The translations under genes were made by a program, and so were the position numbers. Below are positions 1 to 6,973 of a DNA stretch of 10,014 bases, one piece after another (position 1 is the stretch's first letter; each line of letters begins with the position of its first letter). Origin of the DNA: JAAYZQ01 sp034428935 (GTDB lineage Bacteria; Chloroflexota; Anaerolineae; JAAYZQ01); contig DAOUHB010000028.1 in NCBI GenBank assembly GCA_034428935.1, positions 1 through 10,014 of the forward strand, written 5' to 3'. Below the pieces are notes generated by a model. The model was not told where the DNA came from. It saw nothing but the letters and a program-made list of their open reading frames with translations, and did not search any database.

Positions 1-585
1 GGGGGGTCGGACGGCTGGCCCACCTGGTCGCCCGACGGGCGGCGCATCGCCTTCCACAGCGACCGCAGCGGCAACTGGGACATCTGGGTCGTCAACGCCG
101 ACGGCTCGGGACTGGTGCAGCTCACGGCGAGCCCGGAGAACGACCGCTATCCCAACTGGGGACCCGGCGGCAAGATAGCCTTCACCTCCAACCGGGGAGG
201 CAACGAGGACATCTGGGTCCTGGACGTGGACGCGGCCCTCAGCCAGGGCGACGACTCGTCGGCCGTCAACCTGACCAGGGCCGCCAAGCGCGACCGCTAC
301 GCCATCTGGTCGCCAGACGGCCGGCAGCTCACCTTTAACACCAACCGCGACGGCAATTTCGAGGTGTACGTCATGAACGCCGACGGCTCCAAGCCGCGCA
401 ACCTATCCAACTCGCCCAAAAGCACCGAGGGCCTGGCCGACTGGGCGCCCGACGGCCGGCGCCTGGTGTTCTACAGCGACCGCGGCGGCAACAAGGAGGT
501 CTATATCCTCGATCTGGCGTCGCTGAAATGGACCAACATCAGCAACCACGAGGCCAGCGACGAGTACTGCGCCTGGTCTCCCTGA
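1..585 (+). CDS. TolB-like PD40 beta-propeller protein, 3' end only
   Basis: The frame is open from base 1, so the start lies outside the window and 194 C-terminal residues are visible. They form successive PD40/WD40-like propeller repeats of about 40-45 residues. Each has a W-S-P-D-G-R turn, an I-A-F-x-S/T strand, an (S/N)-x-R-x-G-N-x-(D/E)-(I/V)-(W/Y) segment and then N-A-D-G-S or a variant before an L-T/L-S end. Four repeats can be read (starting near bases 16, 139, 298 and 430), and a fifth breaks off right after W-S-P at the TGA. This family includes periplasmic TolB and many surface or secreted proteins. The N-terminal part that would tell TolB from a sensor or peptidase-linked propeller is missing, so no precise role is assigned. 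It is convergent with the next gene, with 13 bases between stop codons. Repeat family is well supported; function is unknown. Confidence 0.85.
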   Translation, partial: GGSDGWPTWSPDGRRIAFHSDRSGNWDIWVVNADGSGLVQLTASPENDRYPNWGPGGKIAFTSNRGGNEDIWVLDVDAALSQGDDSSAVNLTRAAKRDRYAIWSPDGRQLTFNTNRDGNFEVYVMNADGSKPRNLSNSPKSTEGLADWAPDGRRLVFYSDRGGNKEVYILDLASLKWTNISNHEASDEYCAWSP

Positions 586-598
586 CGCCTCGGCGGGC

Positions 599-1462
599 TC
601 AGCCTTCCTCTTCCAATTGTTCGCGGGGCCGGCCGTTGGTCAGGTCGGCGTACACTTCTTCGAACTGGGCCACCTCGCGGCCGTAGGCGTCCAGGTTGCT
701 GGCGTACAGGCTGTGCGACAGGGCAAAGACGATGGAGGCCATGGCCGTCGGAGAGGGCAGGTAGCCCCCTTCGGTGGCGGCGCAGGACAGCAGCAGCTCG
801 GCCTCGCCGGCGATGGGGCAGTCGGCCTGGGCGATGATGCCGATGGTCCGGGCGCCCAACTTTTTGCCCAGGGCCAGCGCCCGGGTGGCGGTGTGGGCAT
901 AGTCGGTAAACCCAAGTCCGACGATGACATCCTCCGGCCCCACCTCCTTCAGCGCCAGGGCAACGCCAAAGGGGCCATGATCCAACGAGATCACTCCCCG
1001 CCGGACCATGCTCAAGTAGCTCTGGGTGGCCGCCGAAAGCCCGGCTGCCGCGTCTTCCGAAACGATATAGACCCGTCGCGCGGTCCTCAACATCTCGGCG
1101 GCTTCCTCGACCTTGTCGAGGGGCAGTTGCCGGATGGTTTTCTCCAGGTTGGCCCAGTCTCGCCACAGCGTCCGCGCCACGGCGTTGGGGGCCTGGTCCA
1201 GGCGCTCCTGCAGGGAGGCCCGGCTATCGCGCATCTCCTCGAGGACGGCCTCCTGGATCTCGCGGATCAGCTCGACATAGCCCTCATATCCCAACTGCTG
1301 CGAGAAACGTGTCACCGTGGCGACGTCTACGCCCACATGTCGCGCCAGGCGCGACGCACTCATAAAGGCGACTTTTTCGTGGTTGGTGAGGATCAGGTCG
1401 GCAATGCGGCGAAAACTGGGGGACAACGATTGGTACTGTCGTGTAATTCTCTCTCGGAACAT
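599..1462 (-). CDS. MurR/RpiR-family transcriptional regulator
   Basis: A 287-residue protein of typical length for the family. Residues 1-77 are an RpiR-type helix-turn-helix domain: S-x-S-F-R-R-I-A-D, then M-S-A-S-R-L-A-R-H-V-G-V-D-V-A-T-V-T-R-F, then Q-Q-L-G-Y-E-G-Y. Residues about 118-255 are a SIS (sugar isomerase) domain, which in this family binds a phosphosugar effector. ATG 1462 is chosen because GAGAGG lies about 5 bases upstream. A TTG at 1489 would add nine residues ahead of the usual M-F-x-E-R-I beginning and lacks such a site. Two places where SIS domains usually carry glycine/serine loops are altered here (V-S-E-D-A-A-A at 134-140 and G-L-G-F-T-D-Y at 182-188), so the effector may be unusual. 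It is divergent from the AOR gene 228 bases away and is its likely regulator (inference). Confidence 0.92.
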   Translation of the reverse strand: MFRERITRQYQSLSPSFRRIADLILTNHEKVAFMSASRLARHVGVDVATVTRFSQQLGYEGYVELIREIQEAVLEEMRDSRASLQERLDQAPNAVARTLWRDWANLEKTIRQLPLDKVEEAAEMLRTARRVYIVSEDAAAGLSAATQSYLSMVRRGVISLDHGPFGVALALKEVGPEDVIVGLGFTDYAHTATRALALGKKLGARTIGIIAQADCPIAGEAELLLSCAATEGGYLPSPTAMASIVFALSHSLYASNLDAYGREVAQFEEVYADLTNGRPREQLEEEG

Positions 1463-1506
1463 GCAGTCCTCTCTTCTAGCTTTGACCAAACGACGACGTT
1501 AAAAAA

Positions 1507-1535
1507 AGCATACCACAGAACAACGAGGACTGCAA
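1507..1535 (-). promoter_or_regulatory. Possible promoter of the RpiR regulator
   Basis: On the minus strand a -35-like TTGCAG (1530-1535) and a -10-like TATGCT (1507-1512) are 17 bases apart, about 45 bases before the ATG at 1462. Each matches the sigma-70 consensus only partly (3/6 and 4/6), so spacing and position are the main support. The surrounding 1490-1560 stretch is clearly more AT-rich than the genes. Confidence 0.35.
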
Positions 1536-1576
1536 GAACTTCTTTTCCGCGTAACAATCAAGGTGGGCTGCTGGTA

Positions 1577-1612
1577 GGCACAGGATAAAGCCCACGAGTT
1601 GCATCCTGTGCC
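1577..1612. promoter_or_regulatory. Perfect inverted repeat, candidate RpiR operator
   Basis: GGCACAGGAT (1577-1586) and ATCCTGTGCC (1603-1612) are perfect 10-base inverted arms separated by 16 bases. The right arm lies over the presumed -35 region of the AOR promoter, where a repressor would block polymerase. The position between divergent regulator and target genes is the classical place for an autoregulated operator. No T-run follows, so it is not a terminator. Binding by the adjacent regulator is inference. Confidence 0.6.
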
Positions 1613-1626
1613 ACGTGTGTTATAAT
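1599..1626 (+). promoter_or_regulatory. Extended -10 promoter for the AOR-patatin unit
   Basis: A perfect extended -10 (TGT then TATAAT, 1618-1626) is preceded by a weak -35-like TTGCAT (1599-1604) at a 16-base spacing. Extended -10 promoters often tolerate a poor -35. Transcription would begin near 1633, leaving an untranslated leader of about 58 bases before ATG 1691. Confidence 0.65.
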
Positions 1627-1630
1627 CCGC

Positions 1631-1648
1631 TTGTGCACCGCCGCACAA
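1631..1648. promoter_or_regulatory. Second inverted repeat at the predicted transcription start
   Basis: TTGTGC (1631-1636) and GCACAA (1643-1648) are perfect 6-base inverted arms around ACCGCC. They share the GCACA/TGTGC core of the larger inverted repeat upstream and straddle the expected +1 of the AOR promoter. It may be a second operator site or a short leader hairpin. Confidence 0.4.
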
Positions 1649-1690
1649 CCCGTCGCCACGTAGCCCGCAAATGTGAGGAGATGCGATACC

Positions 1691-3529
1691 ATGAGTGAAA
1701 CGTGGGGCAAGCTACTCGTCGTCGACCTGACCACGGGCCACCTCTACGACGAGCCCGTGGATGAGCCGGCCGCCCGCGACCTGGTGGGCGGGGCGGGCTA
1801 CGCCGCCCGCTACCTGTACGACCGGCTCTCTCCGGGCACCGATCCCCTGGGGCCCGAAAACATCCTGATGTTCACCACCGGCCCGCTGGTAGGCACCCGG
1901 GCGCCGTCGTGCGGCCGCTACGAGGTGTGCGGCCTGTCGCCGCTGACCGGCATCTGGGGCGAGTCGAACTCGGGCGGGTTCTGGGGCCCCGAGCTGCGCT
2001 TTGCCGGCTACGACGGCGTCGTCGTCCGTGGCCGCGCCGAAAGGCCGGTCTGGCTGTCCATCGTCGACGGCCAGCCCCCCGCCCTGCACGACGCCGCCGG
2101 GCTGTGGGGCCTGGATAGCTACGAGACCCAGGAGCGCCTGCGCCAGGAGCTGGGCGACCGCAGGGTGCGGGTGGCCTGCATCGGGCCCGCCGGCGAGAAC
2201 CGCGTCCTCTTTGCCGCCGTGATGAACGACCACGGCCGGGCCGCGGGCCGCACCGGCCTGGGCGCCGTCATGGGCGCCAAGAACCTGAAGGCCATCGCCG
2301 TCCGCGGCCGCCGGCAGGTGCCCCTGGCCGACAGGGAGCGGTTCAACCTGGCGGCCCGCCAGGGCCTGGAGTGCGTGAAGGAGGACCTGAGCACCACGGT
2401 CTATCGCGAGATGGGCACCGCCTCCTTCGTCGACATGAGCATGATGTGGGGCAACATGCCCAACAAGTGCTGGAGCCAGCCCGAGTTCGAAGAGGCCACC
2501 AACCTCAGCGGCGTGACCATGATGGAGACCATCCTGACCCGGGCCGTGCCCTGCTACGGCTGCTACGTGGCCTGCGGCCGCGAGGTGAACCTGAAGGACA
2601 CCTACGGCGTCGAGGTCGTGGACGGCCCCGAGTACGAGACCGTGGCCATGCTCGGCTCTCAGCTCCTGGTGGACGACCTGCCCGGTGTGGCCTATGCCGG
2701 GCACCTGTGCAACCGGCTGGGGATGGACACCATCAGCGCCGGCTCCACCATCAGCCTGGCCTACCTGCTCTACGAGCGAGGCTTTATCACCGCCGCCGAT
2801 ACGGGCGGCATGGCCCTGGAATGGGGCAACATCGAGACGGCCCACGTCCTCCTAGAGATGATTGCGGCGCGCCAGGGCTTTGGCGACCTCCTGGCCCAGG
2901 GCACGCGCCGCCTGGCCGACCACTATGCCGCGCCCGACCTGGCCGTGCACGTCAACGGGCTGGAGCCCGCGGCCCACGATCCCCGGGCCATGACCGGCAT
3001 GGCCCTGACCTACGCCACCTCTCCCCGGGGCGCGTGCCACATGCAGGGCGACGTCTATACCGTGGACATGGGCATGACCGTGCCCGAGGCGGGCCTGCTG
3101 CCCGGCAGCCGCTTCAAGAACCGGGGCAAGGCCGTCACCGTGGCCCGGCTGCAGAACTGGCGCAGCCTGTACAACAGCGCCATCATGTGCATCTTTGTCA
3201 ACCCCACCCCGCCCCTCCTGGCCGAGATGCTCGCCGCCGCCACCGGCGGCCCTTCCGATCTCGAGCACTGGCTGCGCGCCGGCGAGCGCGCCTTTGTCCT
3301 CAAGCGCGCCTTTAACAACCGCCTGGGCATCCGCCGCGGCCACGATCGCCTCCCCGAACGGCTGCTGCGGCCCATGGCCAACGGGTCCGGGGGACGCGTG
3401 CCGCGCATGGACATCCTCCTGCGCGAGTTCTACCGCGAGCGGGACTGGGACTGGGACACGGGGCAGCCATCCAGGGAAAGCCTCCTGAGCCTCGGCCTGG
3501 AAGACGTGGCCGGCGACCTGTGGGGATGA
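1691..3529 (+). CDS. Aldehyde ferredoxin oxidoreductase (AOR) family protein, W/Mo-bispterin enzyme
   Basis: The 612-residue length matches the AOR family, whose members oxidise aldehydes to carboxylic acids with ferredoxin, using a tungsten or molybdenum bis-pterin centre and one [4Fe-4S] cluster in the cytoplasm. The N-terminal domain has the family signatures G-K-L-L-V-V-D-L (6-13), G-P-L-V-G-T (64-69), N-S-G-G-F-W-G-P-E-L (93-102) and G-R-T-G-L-G-A-V-M-G-A-K-N-L-K (186-200). Cluster ligands are Cys288, Cys291 and Cys295 (C-x2-C-x3-C) and Cys500. Glu314 (G-P-E-Y-E) and His450 (R-G-A-C-H) match the pterin-proximal Glu and His of Pyrococcus AOR. ATG 1691 is preferred over GTG 1673 because GAGGAG (1675-1680) sits 10 bases before it. 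Substrate cannot be told from sequence. No ferredoxin or pterin-synthesis gene is adjacent. The patatin gene overlaps its stop codon. Confidence 0.93.
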   Translation: MSETWGKLLVVDLTTGHLYDEPVDEPAARDLVGGAGYAARYLYDRLSPGTDPLGPENILMFTTGPLVGTRAPSCGRYEVCGLSPLTGIWGESNSGGFWGPELRFAGYDGVVVRGRAERPVWLSIVDGQPPALHDAAGLWGLDSYETQERLRQELGDRRVRVACIGPAGENRVLFAAVMNDHGRAAGRTGLGAVMGAKNLKAIAVRGRRQVPLADRERFNLAARQGLECVKEDLSTTVYREMGTASFVDMSMMWGNMPNKCWSQPEFEEATNLSGVTMMETILTRAVPCYGCYVACGREVNLKDTYGVEVVDGPEYETVAMLGSQLLVDDLPGVAYAGHLCNRLGMDTISAGSTISLAYLLYERGFITAADTGGMALEWGNIETAHVLLEMIAARQGFGDLLAQGTRRLADHYAAPDLAVHVNGLEPAAHDPRAMTGMALTYATSPRGACHMQGDVYTVDMGMTVPEAGLLPGSRFKNRGKAVTVARLQNWRSLYNSAIMCIFVNPTPPLLAEMLAAATGGPSDLEHWLRAGERAFVLKRAFNNRLGIRRGHDRLPERLLRPMANGSGGRVPRMDILLREFYRERDWDWDTGQPSRESLLSLGLEDVAGDLWG

Positions 3530-4329
3530 GGCCCCTGCGCCTGGGCCTGGCCCTGGGCGGCGGCAGTGCCCGCGGCCTGGCCCACGTGGGCGTCATCGAC
3601 GTCCTGGAACGAGAAGGCATCGCCATCGACTGCATCGCCGGCACCAGCGCCGGGGCGCTGGTGGGCGCGGCCTATGCCGCCGGCGCCCGCGGCCGGCGCC
3701 TCGTGGACATGGCCCTGGCCGTGCGCTGGCACCACATCGCCCGGCCCGGCCTGCCCTGGCGGGGGCTCGTGTCCTTTGCCCCGCTGGAGGCCTATCTGGT
3801 CGCCGAGCTTGGCGACCTCACCTTTGCCGACCTGGCGATGCCCTTTGCCGCCGTGGCCACCGACCTGGTGACCGGTGAGCCCGTGGTCCTGCGGGAAGGG
3901 CGCCTGGCCCCCGCCGTGCGGGCCAGCGCCTCGGTGCCGGGCATTATCACGCCCGCCAGGCTGGGGGGCCGGCTGCTGGTGGACGGCGCTGTGAGCAACA
4001 ACCTGCCCATCTCGGTGGCCCGCGCCCTGGGCGCCGCCGTCGTCGTCGCCGTGGGTCTCTGCCACCCACCGCGGCAGGTTCCCCGCGACATCCTGAGCGT
4101 CCTGGTGGCCGCGGGCGACGAGCTCCTGCTGCGCGCCGGCGACCCGCCGGCCACCGCCGACGTCTACCTGCCCATCCCTGCCGGCGGCATGGGCAGCCTC
4201 TTGCGCCTGTCTCGCGCACCGGAGATGGTGGCGTTGGGCCGGCAGGCGGCCGAGACGGCCTTGCCCGCCATCCGCGAGGCTTTGGCGAGCGTCGCTGCTC
4301 CTCTCTGGGGCCACGGCGAGCCCGTTTGA
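3526..4329 (+). CDS. Patatin-like phospholipase (RssA/NTE-type)
   Basis: A 267-residue single-domain patatin hydrolase, of usual length for RssA-like bacterial proteins. Visible motifs are the oxyanion-hole loop G-G-G-S-A-R-G (11-17), the nucleophile elbow G-T-S-A-G (39-43, Ser41) and the second member of the Ser-Asp dyad in D-G-A (153-155). These predict acyl-ester hydrolase activity on lipids; the actual substrate is unknown. No signal peptide or membrane segment is evident, so it is probably cytoplasmic or membrane-peripheral. ATG 3526 overlaps the AOR stop in ATGA, which points to translational coupling and one transcript. A GTG two codons upstream is a less likely start. Its last codons overlap the -35 of the sdh promoter. 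Confidence 0.92.
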   Translation: MRPLRLGLALGGGSARGLAHVGVIDVLEREGIAIDCIAGTSAGALVGAAYAAGARGRRLVDMALAVRWHHIARPGLPWRGLVSFAPLEAYLVAELGDLTFADLAMPFAAVATDLVTGEPVVLREGRLAPAVRASASVPGIITPARLGGRLLVDGAVSNNLPISVARALGAAVVVAVGLCHPPRQVPRDILSVLVAAGDELLLRAGDPPATADVYLPIPAGGMGSLLRLSRAPEMVALGRQAAETALPAIREALASVAAPLWGHGEPV

Positions 4330-4354
4330 CTTCCCATAAAGCCTGTTGTATAAT
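4326..4354 (+). promoter_or_regulatory. Strong sigma-70-type promoter of sdhCDAB
   Basis: TTGACT (4326-4331, 5 of 6 consensus) and TATAAT (4349-4354, perfect) are separated by exactly 17 bases. The -35 includes the TGA stop of the patatin gene. Transcription would start near 4361, giving a leader of about 38 bases with AGGGAGGG (4385-4392) before ATG 4399. It is the best core promoter in the window and separates sdh from the AOR-patatin unit. Confidence 0.8.
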
Positions 4355-4398
4355 CTTGCCGGCCCTTGCGGTCGATCTTGATACAGGGAGGGTCGCCC

Positions 4399-4782
4399 AT
4401 GTCTGTCTCCGGCACAATCTCTCGACTGGCACGCTACCGCGGACGCGAAGGGCAGATCGCCTGGATGTTGCATCGCATCAGCGGCCTGGGCGTGTTCCTG
4501 TTCCTGGCCTTTCACATTTTCGACATCTTTCTCGTCGCCTTTGGCCCCGAGCTTTTTGATCGGCTGCTCTTTTTCTACCACCAGTTCCTGTTCAAGCTGC
4601 TGATCATCTTTGGGCTCTACCTGGGCGTGCTGTACCACGCCCTCAACGGCATCAGGGTCGTCCTCGTCGATTTCTGGCCGGGCATGGCCAGGCGGCAGGC
4701 GACCCTGTGGCGCATCCAGATGGTCATCTTCCTGGTGGCCTACATTCCCTCCGCGACGATCATGCTGTCCGAGATGTTCTAA
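4399..4782 (+). CDS. sdhC: Succinate dehydrogenase cytochrome b subunit SdhC
   Basis: A 127-residue integral membrane anchor of complex II. Three hydrophobic segments are visible at about 29-48, 62-82 and 105-125. The H-R-I-S-G motif (25-29) carries Arg26, matching quinone-site Arg31 of E. coli SdhC. His80 in H-A-L-N-G-I-R is the likely haem b axial ligand. The residue matching E. coli quinone-site Ser27 appears to be Trp22. ATG 4399 is chosen because AGGGAGGG lies 6 bases upstream; the in-frame ATG at 4366 would lack this site and begin about at the transcription start. It is the first gene of sdhCDAB, with 18 bases to sdhD. Confidence 0.93.
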   Translation: MSVSGTISRLARYRGREGQIAWMLHRISGLGVFLFLAFHIFDIFLVAFGPELFDRLLFFYHQFLFKLLIIFGLYLGVLYHALNGIRVVLVDFWPGMARRQATLWRIQMVIFLVAYIPSATIMLSEMF

Positions 4783-4800
4783 CAGGGAGGAGGCAGGACA

Positions 4801-5172
4801 ATGCACGTCACACCGGCCCGGCCCCGCCCGGCCAGCAACCTGGAGCTGTATAGCTGGTTCTTTATGCGCATCACCGCCGTGGCGCTCTTTGCCATGGCCG
4901 TCTTTCACCTGGTGTACATGCACATCATCGTCGGCCTGGACAACATCACCTTTGAGGTCATTGCCCAGCGCTGGCAGTCTCCCGGCTGGCGCCTCTTTGA
5001 CCTGTTCCTGCTGTTATTTGGCTGGCTCCACGGGTCAAACGGCGTGCGCATCGTCATCGACGACTATGTGCGGTCGGACGGCTGGCGCGTGCTCCTGAAG
5101 TCGCTCCTCTACGTGCTGGTCTTTGTCCTCATCGTGCTGGGCTCGTACGTCATCTTTACCTTCCAGTCGTAG
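4801..5172 (+). CDS. sdhD: Succinate dehydrogenase membrane anchor subunit SdhD
   Basis: A 123-residue membrane protein with three hydrophobic segments (about 20-45, 65-85, 98-118), pairing with SdhC to hold haem b and the quinone site and to anchor SdhAB on the cytoplasmic face. His77 in W-L-H-G-S-N-G-V-R is the likely haem ligand (E. coli His71 position), and Asp88-Tyr89 in I-D-D-Y-V match E. coli Asp82-Tyr83 at the quinone site. AGGGAGGAGG lies about 8 bases before the ATG. Followed after 50 bases by sdhA. Confidence 0.92.
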   Translation: MHVTPARPRPASNLELYSWFFMRITAVALFAMAVFHLVYMHIIVGLDNITFEVIAQRWQSPGWRLFDLFLLLFGWLHGSNGVRIVIDDYVRSDGWRVLLKSLLYVLVFVLIVLGSYVIFTFQS

Positions 5173-5222
5173 GCCCTCACAGCAAGCCGGGGAGATGGCT
5201 GGAACGCCGGGGAGGCAAAAGG

Positions 5223-6947
5223 ATGTACCATTCGTTTGACGTCGTCATCGTCGGGGCGGGGGGCGCCGGGCTGCGGGCCGCCCTCGAGCTTGGACAGGTG
5301 GGCAGCGTGGCCGTCCTCAGCAAGCTGTACCCCTCCAGGTCGCACACCGGTACCGCCCAGGGAGGCATCGGGGCGGCCCTGGGCAACATGGAGGAGGACC
5401 TGTGGGAATGGCACATGTTCGACACGGTCAAGGGCGGCGACTACCTGGTCGACCAGGACGCGGCCGAGGTGCTGGCCCGGGAGGCCATCGAGAACGTCTA
5501 CGAGCTGGAGCACTGGGGCCTGCCCTTTGACCGCACCACCGACGGCAAGATCGCCCAGAGGCCCTTTGGCGGGCACACCCACCACTTTGGCAAGGGGCCG
5601 GTGCGCCGCTCGTGCTACGCCGCCGACCGTACGGGCCACATGATCCTGCAGACCCTCTACCAGCAATGCATCCGCCACGACGTCCAGTTCTTTGACGAGT
5701 ATCACGTCCTGGACGTGCTGATCAAAGATGGCGTGGCCTGTGGCGTGGTGGCCTACGAGACCCTCACCGGGGAGATCCACATTTTCCGGGCCAGGGCGGT
5801 CCTCCTGGCCACGGGCGGCATGGGCCGCATGTTCAAGATCTCGTCCAACGCCCACGCCCTCACGGGCGACGCGCCGGCCATGGTGCTGCGCCGCGGAGTG
5901 CCCCTGGAAGACATGGAGTTCTTCCAGTTTCACCCCACGGGCATCTACAAGATGGGCATCCTCATCACCGAGGCGGTCCGCGGCGAGGGGGGCATCCTCC
6001 TCAACAGCCAGAACGAGCGGTTCATGGAGCGCTACTCGCCGACGATGAAGGACCTGGCCCCCCGCGATATCGTCTCGCGCTCGATCTACATGGAGATCCG
6101 CGAGGGGCGCGGCATCGACGGCAAGGATTACGTGTACCTGGACGCCAGCCGCCTGGGCGCCGACGTGGTCGAGGCCAAGCTGCCCGACATCGCCGACTTT
6201 TGCCGGACCTACCTGGGGGTCAATCCGGCCCGGGAGCCGATGCCGGTCCAGCCCACGGCCCACTATGCCATGGGCGGTATCCCCACCGACGTCGACGGGC
6301 GGGTGGTCATCGACGAGGCCAACACGCCCCTGCCCGGCCTGTATGCCGCGGGCGAGTGCGCCTGCGTGTCGGTGCACGGCGCCAACCGCCTGGGCACCAA
6401 CTCGCTGGTGGACCTGGTCGTCTTTGGCCGGCGGGCCGGGCGCGACATGGCCCGCTACCTCGCCGAGGCCGACTTTGTGGCCCTGCCCGACGACCCCGGC
6501 TGCGAGGTGTGCGACGAGCTGGTGCGGCTGCGGACCGGCACCGGCTCGGAGCGCATGGCCGACATCCGCCAGGAGCTGCAAGAGGTCATGATGGACGACG
6601 TGGGCGTGTTCCGCGTCGCCGCCCAGATGCAGGCTGCCCTGGACAAGATCGGCGAACTGCAGGAGCGCTACCGCAACGCCAGCATCGAGGACAAGGGCCA
6701 GAAGTTCAACACCGACCTGTTGGAGGCCATCGAGCTGGGCTATCTCCTGGAGCTGGCCGAGATCACGGCCGCCAGCGCCCTGGCGCGGCAGGAGAGCCGC
6801 GGCGCCCATTCCCGCGAGGACTTTCCGGAGCGAAACGACGAGACCTGGCTGAAGCACACCCTGGCCTACCGCACCGAAAACGGCGTGGAGCTGCGCTACA
6901 AGCCGGTGGTCGTCACCCGCTTCCAACCCAAGCCGCGGACCTATTAG
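5223..6947 (+). CDS. sdhA: Succinate dehydrogenase flavoprotein subunit SdhA
   Basis: A 574-residue flavoprotein that oxidises succinate to fumarate and passes electrons to SdhB. Residues 7-16 hold the dinucleotide-binding G-A-G-G-A-G. His41 in S-H-T-G-T-A-Q-G-G is the expected covalent FAD attachment. Active-site elements follow: F-H-P-T-G (236-240), R-D-I-V-S-R (281-286, Arg286 matching the catalytic Arg of E. coli SdhA), H-Y-A-M-G-G (347-352) and the flavin-binding G-E-C-A-C-V-S-V-H-G-A-N-R-L-G stretch (377-391). The length and full motif set indicate an intact enzyme. GGGGAGG (5209-5215) lies 7 bases before the ATG. There are 26 bases to sdhB. Sequence alone does not decide between SDH and fumarate reductase direction; gene order and the SdhB Asp ligand favour SDH. 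Confidence 0.97.
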   Translation: MYHSFDVVIVGAGGAGLRAALELGQVGSVAVLSKLYPSRSHTGTAQGGIGAALGNMEEDLWEWHMFDTVKGGDYLVDQDAAEVLAREAIENVYELEHWGLPFDRTTDGKIAQRPFGGHTHHFGKGPVRRSCYAADRTGHMILQTLYQQCIRHDVQFFDEYHVLDVLIKDGVACGVVAYETLTGEIHIFRARAVLLATGGMGRMFKISSNAHALTGDAPAMVLRRGVPLEDMEFFQFHPTGIYKMGILITEAVRGEGGILLNSQNERFMERYSPTMKDLAPRDIVSRSIYMEIREGRGIDGKDYVYLDASRLGADVVEAKLPDIADFCRTYLGVNPAREPMPVQPTAHYAMGGIPTDVDGRVVIDEANTPLPGLYAAGECACVSVHGANRLGTNSLVDLVVFGRRAGRDMARYLAEADFVALPDDPGCEVCDELVRLRTGTGSERMADIRQELQEVMMDDVGVFRVAAQMQAALDKIGELQERYRNASIEDKGQKFNTDLLEAIELGYLLELAEITAASALARQESRGAHSREDFPERNDETWLKHTLAYRTENGVELRYKPVVVTRFQPKPRTY

Positions 6948-6973
6948 CGGTCACCGCACACGAGGGAGTCACG

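Noticed and set aside
586..595. Bidirectional terminator CGCC-TC-GGCG between the convergent propeller and RpiR genes
   Set aside because: The stem is only 4 bases with a 2-base loop and no T-tract.
1673..1690. GTG start for AOR adding six residues
   Set aside because: The GTG lies inside the ribosome binding site GAGGAG serving ATG 1691.
1712..2845. 377-residue open frame opposite the AOR gene
   Set aside because: The opposite strand carries an intact AOR with correct cysteines; the antisense product is low-complexity.
3430..4923. 497-residue open frame on the minus strand opposite patatin, sdhC and the promoter region
   Set aside because: It crosses several well supported genes and a promoter, and its composition (His, Gln, Gly, Asp-rich) is that of a shadow frame.
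5195..5239. A 14-residue upstream reading frame overlapping the sdhA start
   Set aside because: Its ATG is only one base after the GGGGAG, too close for initiation, and there is no other support for it.
5109..6926. 605-residue open frame on the minus strand opposite sdhA
   Set aside because: It lies opposite a full SdhA with all active-site motifs. Long antisense frames are expected in GC-rich DNA, and its translation is low-complexity with no family motif.
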